Source of the DNA: Acinetobacter colistiniresistens
Lineage (GTDB): Bacteria; Pseudomonadota; Gammaproteobacteria; Pseudomonadales; Moraxellaceae
Direction of reading: 5' to 3'
NCBI RefSeq assembly: GCF_024582815.1
Contig: NZ_CP102099.1
Coordinates: 2,790,001 to 2,854,000 of the forward strand
Length of the DNA: 64,000 nucleotides
Shown here piece after piece: positions 31,488 to 40,716 of the stretch. The notes beneath the pieces were generated by a model that was not told where the DNA came from, did no database searches, and was given only the letters and a program-made list of their open reading frames with translations. The first letter of the stretch is position 1. Each line of letters starts with the position of its first letter. Both the position numbers and the translations under genes were made by a program.

Positions 31488-32825
31488 ATGGCATTTAAAA
31501 TAAACCCCCAGAAGACATTTAACCTAAGCCCACCTTCTTTGCTCGCGATTGGTTTTTTGAGTTTTATTATTATTGGTACAATTTTACTTAAACTTCCCAT
31601 CGCAAATAAAGGCAATGTCAGCTGGATGGATGCTCTGTTTACAGCTACTTCAGCTGTAACTATTACTGGTTTATCCGTAGTAAACCTGAATGATTCTTTC
31701 AATCATTTTGGACAGTTCATTATTTTATTACTGATTCAGTCGGGTGGCTTGGGCTTTATGACCTTTGCCATTTTAGCTGCACTAAGTTTAGCCCCCAAAT
31801 TGGGTCTGAAACAGCAAATGATGGCCCAAGATAGCCTAGGACAAACCAGCCTGTCTAAAGTTACTTTTGTTGCCAAAGGCGTAGTACTCTATACCGTGTT
31901 CTTTGAACTGATTGGGGTCATTATTCTGACCGCCTCCTTTGCCCCCATCTATGGTTTTGCTCGAGGATTGTACTATGCCGTCTTTTATAGTGTCTCGGCC
32001 TTCAATAACGCTGGGTTTTCATTATTTGAAAACAGCCTCATCAGCTTTCAAAGTCATTATCTGATTTGTTTAACCATCAGCATTCTATACACATTGGGCG
32101 GGATTGGCTTTTTAGTCTTGATCGATGTAAAACAAAATAAGCGTTGGAGCAAACTGACACCAAACAGCAAATTAATCCTGAGTACTATCGCAATTTTAAA
32201 TCTGGTCGCTTTTGTACTCATCTGGCTTTTGGAGTCAAACAACCCTCTCACACTCGGCTCAATGAGTTTAGGCGAACAGGCCATGAATGCCTGGTTTCAA
32301 GCCACCGTACCACGCTCTTCAGGATTTAATACCATCGACACTGGTTCGATGGAACACAGTACTGCCTTACTGACCATGCTTTTGATGTTTATTGGTGGTG
32401 GATCACTCAGTACTGCTGGCGGGATTAAAGTTGGTACTTTCGTCATTTTATTGCTGTGTGTAATTTCTTTTTTAAGGCGCAATGAAGAAATTCGTATTTT
32501 TAATCACTCCGTCTCTCAAGAAACGACATATAAAGCACTTGCTGTTGCAGCGATTACCGGTATGTTGGTCTTTGTAGGTTGCTTTATTCTTTTTCTGCTT
32601 GAACCCAAGCTCGATGTACTCGATCTGATGTTTGAAGTGGTGTCTGCTGCCTGTACAGTTGGCCTGTCACGTGGCGTAACAGGCCAACTGCATGACGGTA
32701 GCTTATTTGTCCTGAGCCTACTAATGTTTACAGGTCGATTAGGACCACTGACACTGGCCTATTTAATTGCGACCCCCAAAAAGAGTCGCTTAAAACATGC
32801 CAATGCCAATATTCAAATCGGATGA
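31488..32825 (+). CDS. ktrB: KtrB/TrkH-type potassium transporter membrane subunit
   Basis: A 445-residue membrane protein with four repeated M1-P-M2 units. Selectivity-filter segments are visible at ATSAVTITGLSVV, YSVSAFNNAGFSL, ATVPRSSGFNT and VSAACTVGLSRG. It forms the K+ pore with the RCK subunit upstream. The ATG at 31488 is one base after the ktrA stop; an in-frame TTG at 31479 is less likely. Its 3' end overlaps the convergent C39-like gene by 13 bases. Confidence 0.93.
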   Translation: MAFKINPQKTFNLSPPSLLAIGFLSFIIIGTILLKLPIANKGNVSWMDALFTATSAVTITGLSVVNLNDSFNHFGQFIILLLIQSGGLGFMTFAILAALSLAPKLGLKQQMMAQDSLGQTSLSKVTFVAKGVVLYTVFFELIGVIILTASFAPIYGFARGLYYAVFYSVSAFNNAGFSLFENSLISFQSHYLICLTISILYTLGGIGFLVLIDVKQNKRWSKLTPNSKLILSTIAILNLVAFVLIWLLESNNPLTLGSMSLGEQAMNAWFQATVPRSSGFNTIDTGSMEHSTALLTMLLMFIGGGSLSTAGGIKVGTFVILLLCVISFLRRNEEIRIFNHSVSQETTYKALAVAAITGMLVFVGCFILFLLEPKLDVLDLMFEVVSAACTVGLSRGVTGQLHDGSLFVLSLLMFTGRLGPLTLAYLIATPKKSRLKHANANIQIG

Positions 32826-33340
32826 TGATCTAGCGGTTGCTCAATCACTATCGCTTGTCGACAAATACCTTCGGCTTGGCGTTGCTGCTCAAACTGGGCT
32901 TTAGACATCACATCAAAATGATCACAGAAACTAATCTCCTGTTTATCAATTGAATAAATCAGAGATTGGTTTCCAATGCCCTGTAAAGTGTCATAAAACA
33001 CAATAACAAAGTTACCCTCTTCAAAAGCCTGCTGAATTCCGGCATAAGCTAAAGCCGCATTCACCGGAATCTGCAAAGCTTGTGCATCGAGATAACTCTG
33101 CTTTTCATTTTCATCAATATAGGGATCGGGATCTGTATAAAAAGACACATTAAAGCCCAGTCTTTTCAACGCCACAGCCAAAGCAATGGTAAAGGTTCCC
33201 TCTTTTCGATCATGGCGACATAGTTGGATCAGGTCAGCAATATCAATATGGCTATGATATTGCTTTAAGATTAACCACGTTGCAAATACCCCACAATTTG
33301 CTTCAAGCTGTAATAAAGGTTCTGGAATATTTAAACTCAT
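32813..33340 (-). CDS. C39-like cysteine peptidase family protein
   Basis: A 175-residue protein resembling C39 peptidases. LEANCGVFATWLILKQY holds the presumed Cys (near 16), preceded by Gln-like position Glu. The His region is unusual: GIGNQSLIYSIDKQEISFCDHF has no clear GH before the strand, so catalysis is doubtful. Its ATG follows the pldA stop with no gap (TAAATG), indicating one transcript with the outer-membrane phospholipase. No signal peptide, so cytoplasmic. Confidence 0.7.
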   Translation of the reverse strand: MSLNIPEPLLQLEANCGVFATWLILKQYHSHIDIADLIQLCRHDRKEGTFTIALAVALKRLGFNVSFYTDPDPYIDENEKQSYLDAQALQIPVNAALAYAGIQQAFEEGNFVIVFYDTLQGIGNQSLIYSIDKQEISFCDHFDVMSKAQFEQQRQAEGICRQAIVIEQPLDHHPI

Positions 33341-34510
33341 TTAGTACCAATTCATTAATGAGACACCCAAGCCGACATAGGTTGCTCGGTGGTTATAATC
33401 AATCAGACTTTCGCCATAGCCATCAAATATTTGTAAATGACCACGCAATTTATCTTTAATAGGAAAAGCCCAGTCAAACTGCACTGCACCATGCGAACGA
33501 TCGCCACCTTTTAATGAATGGCGCAGCATCAAGGAAAAGTCGTTATCACCTTTACGATAGAATGCAGTTAAATCACCACGACCAATATAATCCTTAATAT
33601 CTGGATTATTATCATCTTTGGCTTCTTCCTCTATGCGGTACCAAGGGCGAACCATCAAGGCAAAATTATCTTTCTCGAAGCCTAGATTAAAAATCACTCG
33701 GTTCCAGCTACGAGAGAGTGGATCTGAACGTCCATTAGATTGATGGTTCAATGTCACACCAAGCAAACGTGCATTCAGACCTAAAATTTCATAATTGGTT
33801 CGAAACATCAAACTTGCTTCAGGCTCATAATTAGTCTCACGGAACGGGCGAGATTCTTTCGAATTATACACCTGCCAACGTGAAGACTGAGTATAACCCA
33901 ACCAAAGATCACCATTGTCACCAAAGATATTTTCCCAAGCTTTGGTCTTAAACGAAAGCTGAAATTTAGCCTCACTTGAGGTGAGATCCTGCTTTTGTTT
34001 TACCGTGTTTTCAGGATTTGGACTACTTGGAAACTCATTTTTATCGCTAGTCCAAAATACTGGCAGCAAGTAAACTGGTTGATACGCACGGATATTCCAG
34101 ACACCCAGTTTACTCTCCTCTGAAAGCTCCCAACGACGATCTAACAAAGACACATTCGGATCAAATTTAGGTGCTGCCCCTAAAATATTTAAATCACTGA
34201 CCTTTTGCACCACTTTATCTTTAAAAGACTCAGGCTTGGCTTTTTCATTTGCTTCAGCCGCAGGCATCGCTGCTGCAAGCATAGGTGCAGCATCCGTCTG
34301 CACTTGTGTTGGGATAATGGTCGGTGCTTTAAAAAGACTATCATAACAAGCCAAACGTTCAGCATTTGCTGCCAGAGCTACACACGCATCTACGGTGGCT
34401 GGACTTGTTGGTGCTGTTGATTGCGCATGTGCTAACGCTGTCGTTAAAGAGCCGAGTATCGCGAGGATACTCAGCTCCAAATGACTACGTTCAAAAGACT
34501 TGAACGCCAT
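33341..34510 (-). CDS. pldA: Outer-membrane phospholipase A
   Basis: A 389-residue OMPLA-type outer-membrane barrel that hydrolyses phospholipids misplaced in the outer leaflet. It has a signal peptide ending AHAQS near residue 30 and a periplasmic N-terminal part with CVALAANAERLACYDSLF. The barrel carries the active-site block TLNHQSNGRSDPLSRSWNR, matching the His-Ser-Asn triad of E. coli OMPLA. It ends in VSLMNWY with a terminal aromatic. The activity needs dimerisation and Ca2+ in relatives. First gene of a pair with the C39-like protein; 23 bases after the PreP-like protease gene. Confidence 0.92.
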   Translation of the reverse strand: MAFKSFERSHLELSILAILGSLTTALAHAQSTAPTSPATVDACVALAANAERLACYDSLFKAPTIIPTQVQTDAAPMLAAAMPAAEANEKAKPESFKDKVVQKVSDLNILGAAPKFDPNVSLLDRRWELSEESKLGVWNIRAYQPVYLLPVFWTSDKNEFPSSPNPENTVKQKQDLTSSEAKFQLSFKTKAWENIFGDNGDLWLGYTQSSRWQVYNSKESRPFRETNYEPEASLMFRTNYEILGLNARLLGVTLNHQSNGRSDPLSRSWNRVIFNLGFEKDNFALMVRPWYRIEEEAKDDNNPDIKDYIGRGDLTAFYRKGDNDFSLMLRHSLKGGDRSHGAVQFDWAFPIKDKLRGHLQIFDGYGESLIDYNHRATYVGLGVSLMNWY

Positions 34511-34533
34511 ACATTTCTCCGATTTTTATTTTA

Positions 34534-37473
34534 TTAATTAACTTGCTGGATATTAAATCCAAGTTTCTGCAATTCTTCACGTTTCGCAAATGGCGCAACC
34601 ACTGCTTTTACAGGTTTTTGAGCCAATAAATATTGCTTCGCCACACGCTGTATATCCTCTAGGTTGACGTTCAATAAACGTTCACGCAAAATTTTACGGA
34701 ATTTCGGCGTGCGTGAATGCAACAATGCATAACATGCGGTAATTGCTTCCCCTGCCGGTGAACCTGGCTTATCCATACTTGCAACCAAACCAAGAATTGC
34801 TTCTTCTAATTGATGTGGTTGTTGTTCAGTATTTAATAACCACTGTACACTGGCTTCAAAATCATTAAATGTTTCCGCTAAACGTGGATCACGGTAGCTG
34901 TAGAAACGGAATGAACACGCATTTCCATCATAACTTGCGCCACCACCATAAGCACCACCTTTTTCACGAATGGCACTATGTAAAAAACCATTACGCAAGT
35001 AAGCCGCCAATACCATCAAGGGAGCTGCATCTGGATGTGCAACATCAACCGCTTGATAAGCAGAAGAACAGAATTGAACATTGGCCTGAATCAACCATGC
35101 TTCATCGTCATTGGTATTGACTTGATCCACTTGTGTCAAAGTCACAGGAGCTTGATCAACCGCTAACTTATCCCAGACATTTTGGACTTCTTCAACCAAA
35201 CGATCCGATTGATGCTCTTCACACACCAACAAGAACTGTTTTGGCGCTTGCATTAACTTGCGGTGAATCGCCTGTAATTCAGTAATCAATGCTTGATAAG
35301 CTGTATCATCTTGATCAATCTTGTTCACCAAGTCTGTAAGCCAATTTAGCGCGCCTAAACCTGTATTATGATAATCACGGCGAGCCAATGCACTCATTTG
35401 ACGAGATGCAGCCTGCATGGCATAGCTATGACCAGAACCGGATAAACGTGACTGCCAACGGGTCTTACGTTGTTGTAACAATTCGATAATACGATCTTTT
35501 TCATCAAAACGAAGCTGCTCAAAAGCAAGTTTAAGCAGTTGAATTGCATCCAACTTTTGTGTCAAAGATTTCGTTGTTAAGGTTAACCATGCACTGATAC
35601 GGTCTTTATCATCCACCTTACTGCGTAAAGATGCTCCCATACCCAGACCACCGCTGACAGCCGTTTGGATTTGTTGCAATTGAAGATAGTCGTATTCACC
35701 AGCACCTACTTCGCCCATCAGAATTGAAAGCAAATTAAAGTAAGGCGATTGTACGATTTCATCAGGAATCTGAATCAGCACCTGTTGATAGTAAATCCCA
35801 TTGGTACCCGCATGATAAAGATTCAACGGCGTATCTAAACCATTGCAGATAATTTCGCGCAATTGCCCTTGTACAATCTGCAATTCTGCTGGGATATCTT
35901 CCAAACCGACTTTTGGTAACAACTCAAGATCGTCTGGCGTATCTTGACGCTTTTTCAAAGCTTCTGTTTTTTCCTGAATTTCAACTTTCTGAAGCTCAGT
36001 CAAATTGGCCGTAATCTCAGCCAAACGCGCCTGCTCAGCTTGCTGTTCTTTGACTGATTTGGTTGCATCTGGCACCAAGGTCATTTGCACACGATGCGGG
36101 TTATCCAATAAATGTGTTTGAATTAAATTGGACAACCACATTGGGTCTTTGAGTTCTTCTTTAACTTGCTCAATCGCAGAGTCAACATCCCAAACATGAA
36201 TTGGATCATTATGATGGATGGCACTGCCTAAACCGTTCAAGATCAGGCTCAGACCATACGGTGTACCATCACCATTAATTTCACGTTGATGCAATTCAAT
36301 CTGATGAAGAATCGCATCCACCAGATCGGTATCAACTGGTTTAGCTGCAACGTCTGTTAAAATGCTTAAAACACCTTGTTTAAAGGTATCGGCATGTTCT
36401 GCATTTGAACCTTGTACACCACAATAGAAAGTCATTTCAAAGTTGCTGTCATCAACCCCCATCAGTGGGCCTGTTGATTGTGCATAACCACAGGTTTCTA
36501 AATACTGGCGTAAAGGTGAAGCAGAGTTTTCCAATAAAATACCTTCAACCAGACGCATACCTAAGCGTAGTTTAATATCACTGGTTTCTGGCAATAACCA
36601 AGACATCACATGATAGGTTTTATCTTTTAGGTCTTCGCTATCCACTGCATAGCTTTCCGTCACTTCCACGGGTGCTGTCAAACGCTTTTCTGGCGTTGAG
36701 TACAAGGTTGTACCTTGTGAGAATTTATGTAGAGCTAATCTTTCAAATTGCTCTTGCAGATCATAAGCACTCTGATTACCGAAAGTCATAAACACCGCAT
36801 TACTTGGATGATAATGGGTTTTATAAAAGTCGACGAGTTGTTCATAACTTAAATCAGGAATGTCTTTTGGATCGCCACCAGAATTATAGTGATAGGTCGT
36901 TTCAGGGAATAAATGATGCGCCAACTGGTGATACAACTGATCTGTTGGGGAGCTCATCGCGCCCTTCATTTCATTGAACACCACCCCTTTGTAAACGGCT
37001 TGATCGTTTTCCAGTTCAATACGAATACCTTCTTGCGCAAAATCTAGAGGATTCAAATTTGCGGCAAAAGCGGCGTCTAAATACACCGACAAGAGGTTCT
37101 GAAAGTCTTTTTTATTCTGCGTTGCAAATGGATACGCCGTCCAGTCTGCTGCCGTAAAAGCATTCATAAACGTATTTAAAGAACGACGAATCATTAAAAA
37201 GAAGGGATCTCGTACCGGAAACTTTTCAGAACCACATAGCGCCGTGTGCTCTAAAATATGTGCAGTTCCTTTTGAATCCATAGGTTGGGTTCTAAAAGCC
37301 ACCAAAAACACATTTTCTTCATGGCTTGTGGCTAAGTGGTAGTGAACTGCACCAGTCACTTTGTGCTTATATTCTAAAACTTGAATATCGAGTGCTTCTA
37401 CATGGTGTTGACGTAATAGCTGAAACGCGGGATGAGTTGTTTGGGTAATGCTTTCAGTAACATCTACAGTCAT
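34534..37473 (-). CDS. M16C (PreP-like) zinc metalloprotease
   Basis: A 979-residue insulinase-family protease of the single-chain presequence-protease type. The inverted zinc motif HILEHTALCG (HxxEH near residue 71) is in the first domain, with the downstream Glu in ELENDQAVYKGVVFNEMKGA. The C-terminal half has GGAYGGGASYDG. There is no signal peptide, so it should degrade peptides in the cytoplasm. It lies upstream of pldA on the same strand with a 23-base gap and may be co-transcribed. Confidence 0.9.
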   Translation of the reverse strand: MTVDVTESITQTTHPAFQLLRQHHVEALDIQVLEYKHKVTGAVHYHLATSHEENVFLVAFRTQPMDSKGTAHILEHTALCGSEKFPVRDPFFLMIRRSLNTFMNAFTAADWTAYPFATQNKKDFQNLLSVYLDAAFAANLNPLDFAQEGIRIELENDQAVYKGVVFNEMKGAMSSPTDQLYHQLAHHLFPETTYHYNSGGDPKDIPDLSYEQLVDFYKTHYHPSNAVFMTFGNQSAYDLQEQFERLALHKFSQGTTLYSTPEKRLTAPVEVTESYAVDSEDLKDKTYHVMSWLLPETSDIKLRLGMRLVEGILLENSASPLRQYLETCGYAQSTGPLMGVDDSNFEMTFYCGVQGSNAEHADTFKQGVLSILTDVAAKPVDTDLVDAILHQIELHQREINGDGTPYGLSLILNGLGSAIHHNDPIHVWDVDSAIEQVKEELKDPMWLSNLIQTHLLDNPHRVQMTLVPDATKSVKEQQAEQARLAEITANLTELQKVEIQEKTEALKKRQDTPDDLELLPKVGLEDIPAELQIVQGQLREIICNGLDTPLNLYHAGTNGIYYQQVLIQIPDEIVQSPYFNLLSILMGEVGAGEYDYLQLQQIQTAVSGGLGMGASLRSKVDDKDRISAWLTLTTKSLTQKLDAIQLLKLAFEQLRFDEKDRIIELLQQRKTRWQSRLSGSGHSYAMQAASRQMSALARRDYHNTGLGALNWLTDLVNKIDQDDTAYQALITELQAIHRKLMQAPKQFLLVCEEHQSDRLVEEVQNVWDKLAVDQAPVTLTQVDQVNTNDDEAWLIQANVQFCSSAYQAVDVAHPDAAPLMVLAAYLRNGFLHSAIREKGGAYGGGASYDGNACSFRFYSYRDPRLAETFNDFEASVQWLLNTEQQPHQLEEAILGLVASMDKPGSPAGEAITACYALLHSRTPKFRKILRERLLNVNLEDIQRVAKQYLLAQKPVKAVVAPFAKREELQKLGFNIQQVN

Positions 37474-38001
37474 GTGATCTCCAATTTATCTCTATTAAAT
37501 TCATTACAATTGATTATAGAGAGTCTACCGAAGAATACGTATCGATATCCATGTAAATTACTCTATTTTTGTAGAAAAAAGCAGCGCCCAAGCCCAAACA
37601 GTGTTTTAGAAAATTTTATAGAAATTACTGCGCACTAGCACAAAGGCCGATTCCCCGACTGTGATAAAAATGAGCCGTCTATATCGTATCCGTGAATCAG
37701 TTCATCACACCAAAAATAAATCTGTGCTATTGTTCGTTTCAATCGAATAAACACATGCCAGCGCTTTTACAGCGCTACACTAGATGGAACTGAAGCGGCA
37801 TATCTTAAATTGTGAATATCGAATCAGAATATCAATTTGCGTAAGAATTCCAGACTTCTTTTAATTTTAATTAGATATTGCTCCGCGACATTACCTCATT
37901 TCAAGATTGTGCAACGGTTTGCTGAATTTTCTTCAACAACCTACTGTAATCCGTAGCATTCGTGTAAACTTTACTTTTTGATTTTTACTGTGATGACAAA
38001 C
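37474..38001. promoter_or_regulatory. 528-base divergent gap with a candidate kinase promoter
   Basis: The region separates the PreP-like gene from the kinase gene. TTGCTG (37919-37924) and TACTGT (37942-37947), 17 bases apart, could be the kinase promoter. A small palindrome AGCGCT-TTTAC-AGCGCT lies at 37760-37776. Otherwise I see no coding sequence or RNA gene. Confidence 0.35.
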
Positions 38002-39015
38002 ATGGCAACTGTTGATCTTTTTGCAATTGGTAATGCACTCATTGACCAAGAATTTAAGGTTTCAAATGAGTTTTTAACGCAACAGGCGTTGCAAAAAGGC
38101 ACGATGCAGTTGGCCGATGGTGAAACACAGGCAAATCTATATCAAAAATTACAAGCAACTCAAACTTATAAAGGCCAGGCCAGCGGCGGTTCAGCAGCCA
38201 ATACTACCGTTGCTTTTAGTGCATTGGGTGGTACTGCATTTTATGGCTGTCGCGTGGGTAATGATGAACTTGGTAGAATTTACCTAGACGGCTTAAACGA
38301 AGCAGGCATCAGCACCGCAACTCAATCGATTAGTGAAGGTGTAACAGGCACCTGTATGGTTCTGATCAGTCCAGATTCAGAACGCACCATGCAAACTTAC
38401 CTCGGTATTACTGCTGAATTATCGACTGAACAGATTGATCTTGAGCCGCTTAAAACTGCAAAATGGCTGTATATCGAAGGTTATTTATCAACTAGCGATA
38501 CCGCACGTGTTGCGGTTAAACAAGCACGTGAACTTGCAAAAGCACAGGGTGTAAAAATTGCCTTATCGCTGTCTGACCCAGCCATGGTGCAATATGCACG
38601 GCAAGGTCTGGAAGAACTTCTAGATGACGGTGTTGACTTGTTATTCTGTAATGAACAAGAAGCGTTGATGTTTACTGAAACAGATAACCTTGAAGCTTCG
38701 ATTGCACGTCTAAGCTTAAAAAATAAACAAGTGGTCATTACGCAAGGCGCTAAAGGTGCTGTGATTGTAGATGGTGCACACCACTTCCACGTTAATGGCC
38801 GTGCTGTTGAAGCAGTCGACACCAATGGCGCAGGTGATGCATTTTCAGGTGCATTCTTATATGCAATGAATGCAGGTTTAAGCTTGGAAGCTGCGGCACA
38901 ACTTGCTATTTTGATCTCAAGCGAGGTCGTTGCTCAGTATGGACCACGTTTAAGTGTAGAGAACTACGCTAAACTTTTCGAACAATTCCAAAAAGCTCAG
39001 CAGGAATGTGCGTAA
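38002..39015 (+). CDS. PfkB-family sugar/adenosine kinase
   Basis: A 337-residue ribokinase-like enzyme. Signature 1 is GGSAANTTVAFSALGG and signature 2 is DTNGAGDAFSGAFLYAM, with the catalytic Asp and anion hole. The start MATVDLFAIGNALID at 38002 is the usual one; ATG at 37993 and TTG at 37978 are alternatives. Relatives are often called adenosine kinase, but sugar specificity cannot be read. It leads a plus-strand run with the Rieske and OB-fold genes. Confidence 0.88.
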   Translation: MATVDLFAIGNALIDQEFKVSNEFLTQQALQKGTMQLADGETQANLYQKLQATQTYKGQASGGSAANTTVAFSALGGTAFYGCRVGNDELGRIYLDGLNEAGISTATQSISEGVTGTCMVLISPDSERTMQTYLGITAELSTEQIDLEPLKTAKWLYIEGYLSTSDTARVAVKQARELAKAQGVKIALSLSDPAMVQYARQGLEELLDDGVDLLFCNEQEALMFTETDNLEASIARLSLKNKQVVITQGAKGAVIVDGAHHFHVNGRAVEAVDTNGAGDAFSGAFLYAMNAGLSLEAAAQLAILISSEVVAQYGPRLSVENYAKLFEQFQKAQQECA

Positions 39016-39016
39016 T

Positions 39017-39337
39017 ATGGAAAAGATTTGCATGACCGAGGAAGTCCCTGAACGTGAGTCTCGTGCATACGACACCATGAAAGGAACCACGATTTTCATT
39101 ACTCAAAAAGATGGCAACTTCTATGCCTATCAGAATGTTTGCCCACATTTGCAAACTGAACTTGAATATTTAGAAAATCAATTCTTAGACCAAGACCGAG
39201 AATACATTCAGTGCTCTACTCACGGCGCGCTGTTTTCAGTCGAAACAGGCGAATGTATTTCTGGACCATGTTTGGGTGAATTTCTTGAAAAAGTAAATTT
39301 GGAAGTCCACTCAGATGGTGGTATCTATATTGATTAA
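39017..39337 (+). CDS. Rieske 2Fe-2S ferredoxin-like protein
   Basis: A 106-residue small Rieske protein. The cluster ligands are in NVCPHL (CxH) and CSTHGALF (CxxH), about 27 residues apart, a slightly long spacer. It is soluble and stand-alone, like the ferredoxins of oxygenases or NirD-type proteins; no oxygenase gene is nearby. Its ATG starts one base after the kinase stop. Confidence 0.88.
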   Translation: MEKICMTEEVPERESRAYDTMKGTTIFITQKDGNFYAYQNVCPHLQTELEYLENQFLDQDREYIQCSTHGALFSVETGECISGPCLGEFLEKVNLEVHSDGGIYID

Positions 39338-39347
39338 CACCTAGATC

Positions 39348-39971
39348 ATGAATTCTGCAATGACTGAATTTTTCCTCAATTATTACCTTATGCCATTTCA
39401 TATGAGTGTTGTGGCTTTAATTGTGCTCAGCATTGCAGAAACCATCGGAATTGTGATTGGTTTACGGCCCAGCCATTTGGTGAAAAAGCTGACGCCTGAA
39501 TGGTTACTCAATTCTCCGTTGCTTGACGTCAAATTTTCTAAATATCTCATCTTTGTATTCCTATTAATCAACTTTAGTTTCGCGGGTTATTTTTTAGAGC
39601 TCTCATTCTTTGCTTTACAACACTATTTCATTTCACCTTATTATTTATTTGTTCCTGCTTTAATCATCGATATTTTCTTTACCGTATTTATGATTCATTG
39701 CCTAGATCAGGTAATTAAGCCTAAAGTCATTCATACCCATACTAATTTGGTTGGCCGTTTAGCCACTATTTCGACTGGCAATGCACGTCCAGGATTTTCA
39801 GCACAAGCACGTGTCCGTGATGAGTTTGGACAGCTGTATTATGTACAAGTCGAGCCAGAATACGGCGAGCTCGAATTACAATCACAAGTGTTGTTGATTA
39901 GTCAAAAATCGAACTCACATTATCTCGCAAAGAAAATCTCGCTTTCAAATAATTTGTTTACACCAGACTAA
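39348..39971 (+). CDS. OB-fold (YqiJ-like) membrane protein
   Basis: A 207-residue protein with three to four N-terminal membrane helices (about residues 13-125) and a C-terminal OB-like domain with NLVGRLATISTGNARPGF and YVQVEPEYGELELQSQVLLI. This resembles YqiJ/DUF1449 proteins, often next to flotillin-like genes; none is present here. Starts 11 bases after the Rieske stop, so part of the same unit. Confidence 0.8.
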   Translation: MNSAMTEFFLNYYLMPFHMSVVALIVLSIAETIGIVIGLRPSHLVKKLTPEWLLNSPLLDVKFSKYLIFVFLLINFSFAGYFLELSFFALQHYFISPYYLFVPALIIDIFFTVFMIHCLDQVIKPKVIHTHTNLVGRLATISTGNARPGFSAQARVRDEFGQLYYVQVEPEYGELELQSQVLLISQKSNSHYLAKKISLSNNLFTPD

Positions 39972-40524
39972 ATTTTCACTCAAAAAGCTCTTTTCTGCAT
40001 TAAAAACCCAGAAAATTACATTTTATTACAAATGTATGGGGTAAAAGTTTTGAATTAGGCTCTTCCCTTCTTCTGGTTTTTATGATCTCACTGGCACCAA
40101 AAGCACGACAGTGAAATCCATCACATTTTTTAAAATAATCTTTAGCTATACACTAGGTTTTACCATGACTTCATTCTAAAAATTATTTAATTGTGGAAGT
40201 AAATTTATAACCCACTGTATATATTATAAATTTTATATTCATACTATTTTAGTTGGTTTAACATTTTTTTAATTCACTATAAACCATATCTTTTTAATCG
40301 GATATAAAAATGCAAATACAACTATTTTAATCAGATTTTAAAATTAATTCCTATTATTTTAGTTGGATAAAATATTTATTTTAAAATATTTAAAATAACA
40401 AACATAAATAATTGATAAATAACAACTAAATCAATAATTATTATTTTAAAACCCTAAAGGTTTATTTTTAATGAATTTTATTTAATAATGTTTTACATCT
40501 TCTTTAAATATGAGGCTGGGTTCA
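39972..40524. promoter_or_regulatory. AT-rich 553-base region upstream of the cyd operon
   Basis: Very A/T-rich, no ORF. The sequence TATTTTAGTTGG occurs near 40244-40256 and again near 40354-40366. An inverted pair ATTGAT and ATCAAT lies 13 bases apart at about 40410-40435; it is wider than an FNR/ANR site (TTGAT-N4-ATCAA), so I do not call one. The cyd promoter must be here. Confidence 0.35.
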
Positions 40525-40716
40525 ATGAACACGAGTTCTCAAGATCCAAATCGGCGGCTCATCAGAGAAATCACGATTATTCTTATTATTAAAGTTGTCC
40601 TTCTCTTGGTGATTAAACACATCTGGTTTGATGCGCCAACGATTCCAAAAGATTTTAACAATGAAGTTGCCGAGCGTATTGCTGGTGACATGTCCAAAAC
40701 TCAGGAGACACGTTGA
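40525..40716 (+). CDS. cydP: Cytochrome oxidase putative small subunit CydP
   Basis: A 63-residue protein with one membrane helix ([20 protein letters not shown]) between basic and acidic ends. Small proteins of this kind precede cydA in Acinetobacter and relatives and are called CydP, a putative accessory subunit. GAGG lies nine bases before the ATG at 40525; an upstream ATG at 40510 is less likely. Its TGA overlaps the cydA ATG. Confidence 0.8.
   Translation: MNTSSQDPNRRLIREITIILIIKVVLLLVIKHIWFDAPTIPKDFNNEVAERIAGDMSKTQETR

Noticed and set aside
40405..40440. FNR/ANR site upstream of cydP
   Set aside because: The two half-sites are 13 bases apart, not four; does not fit the consensus.
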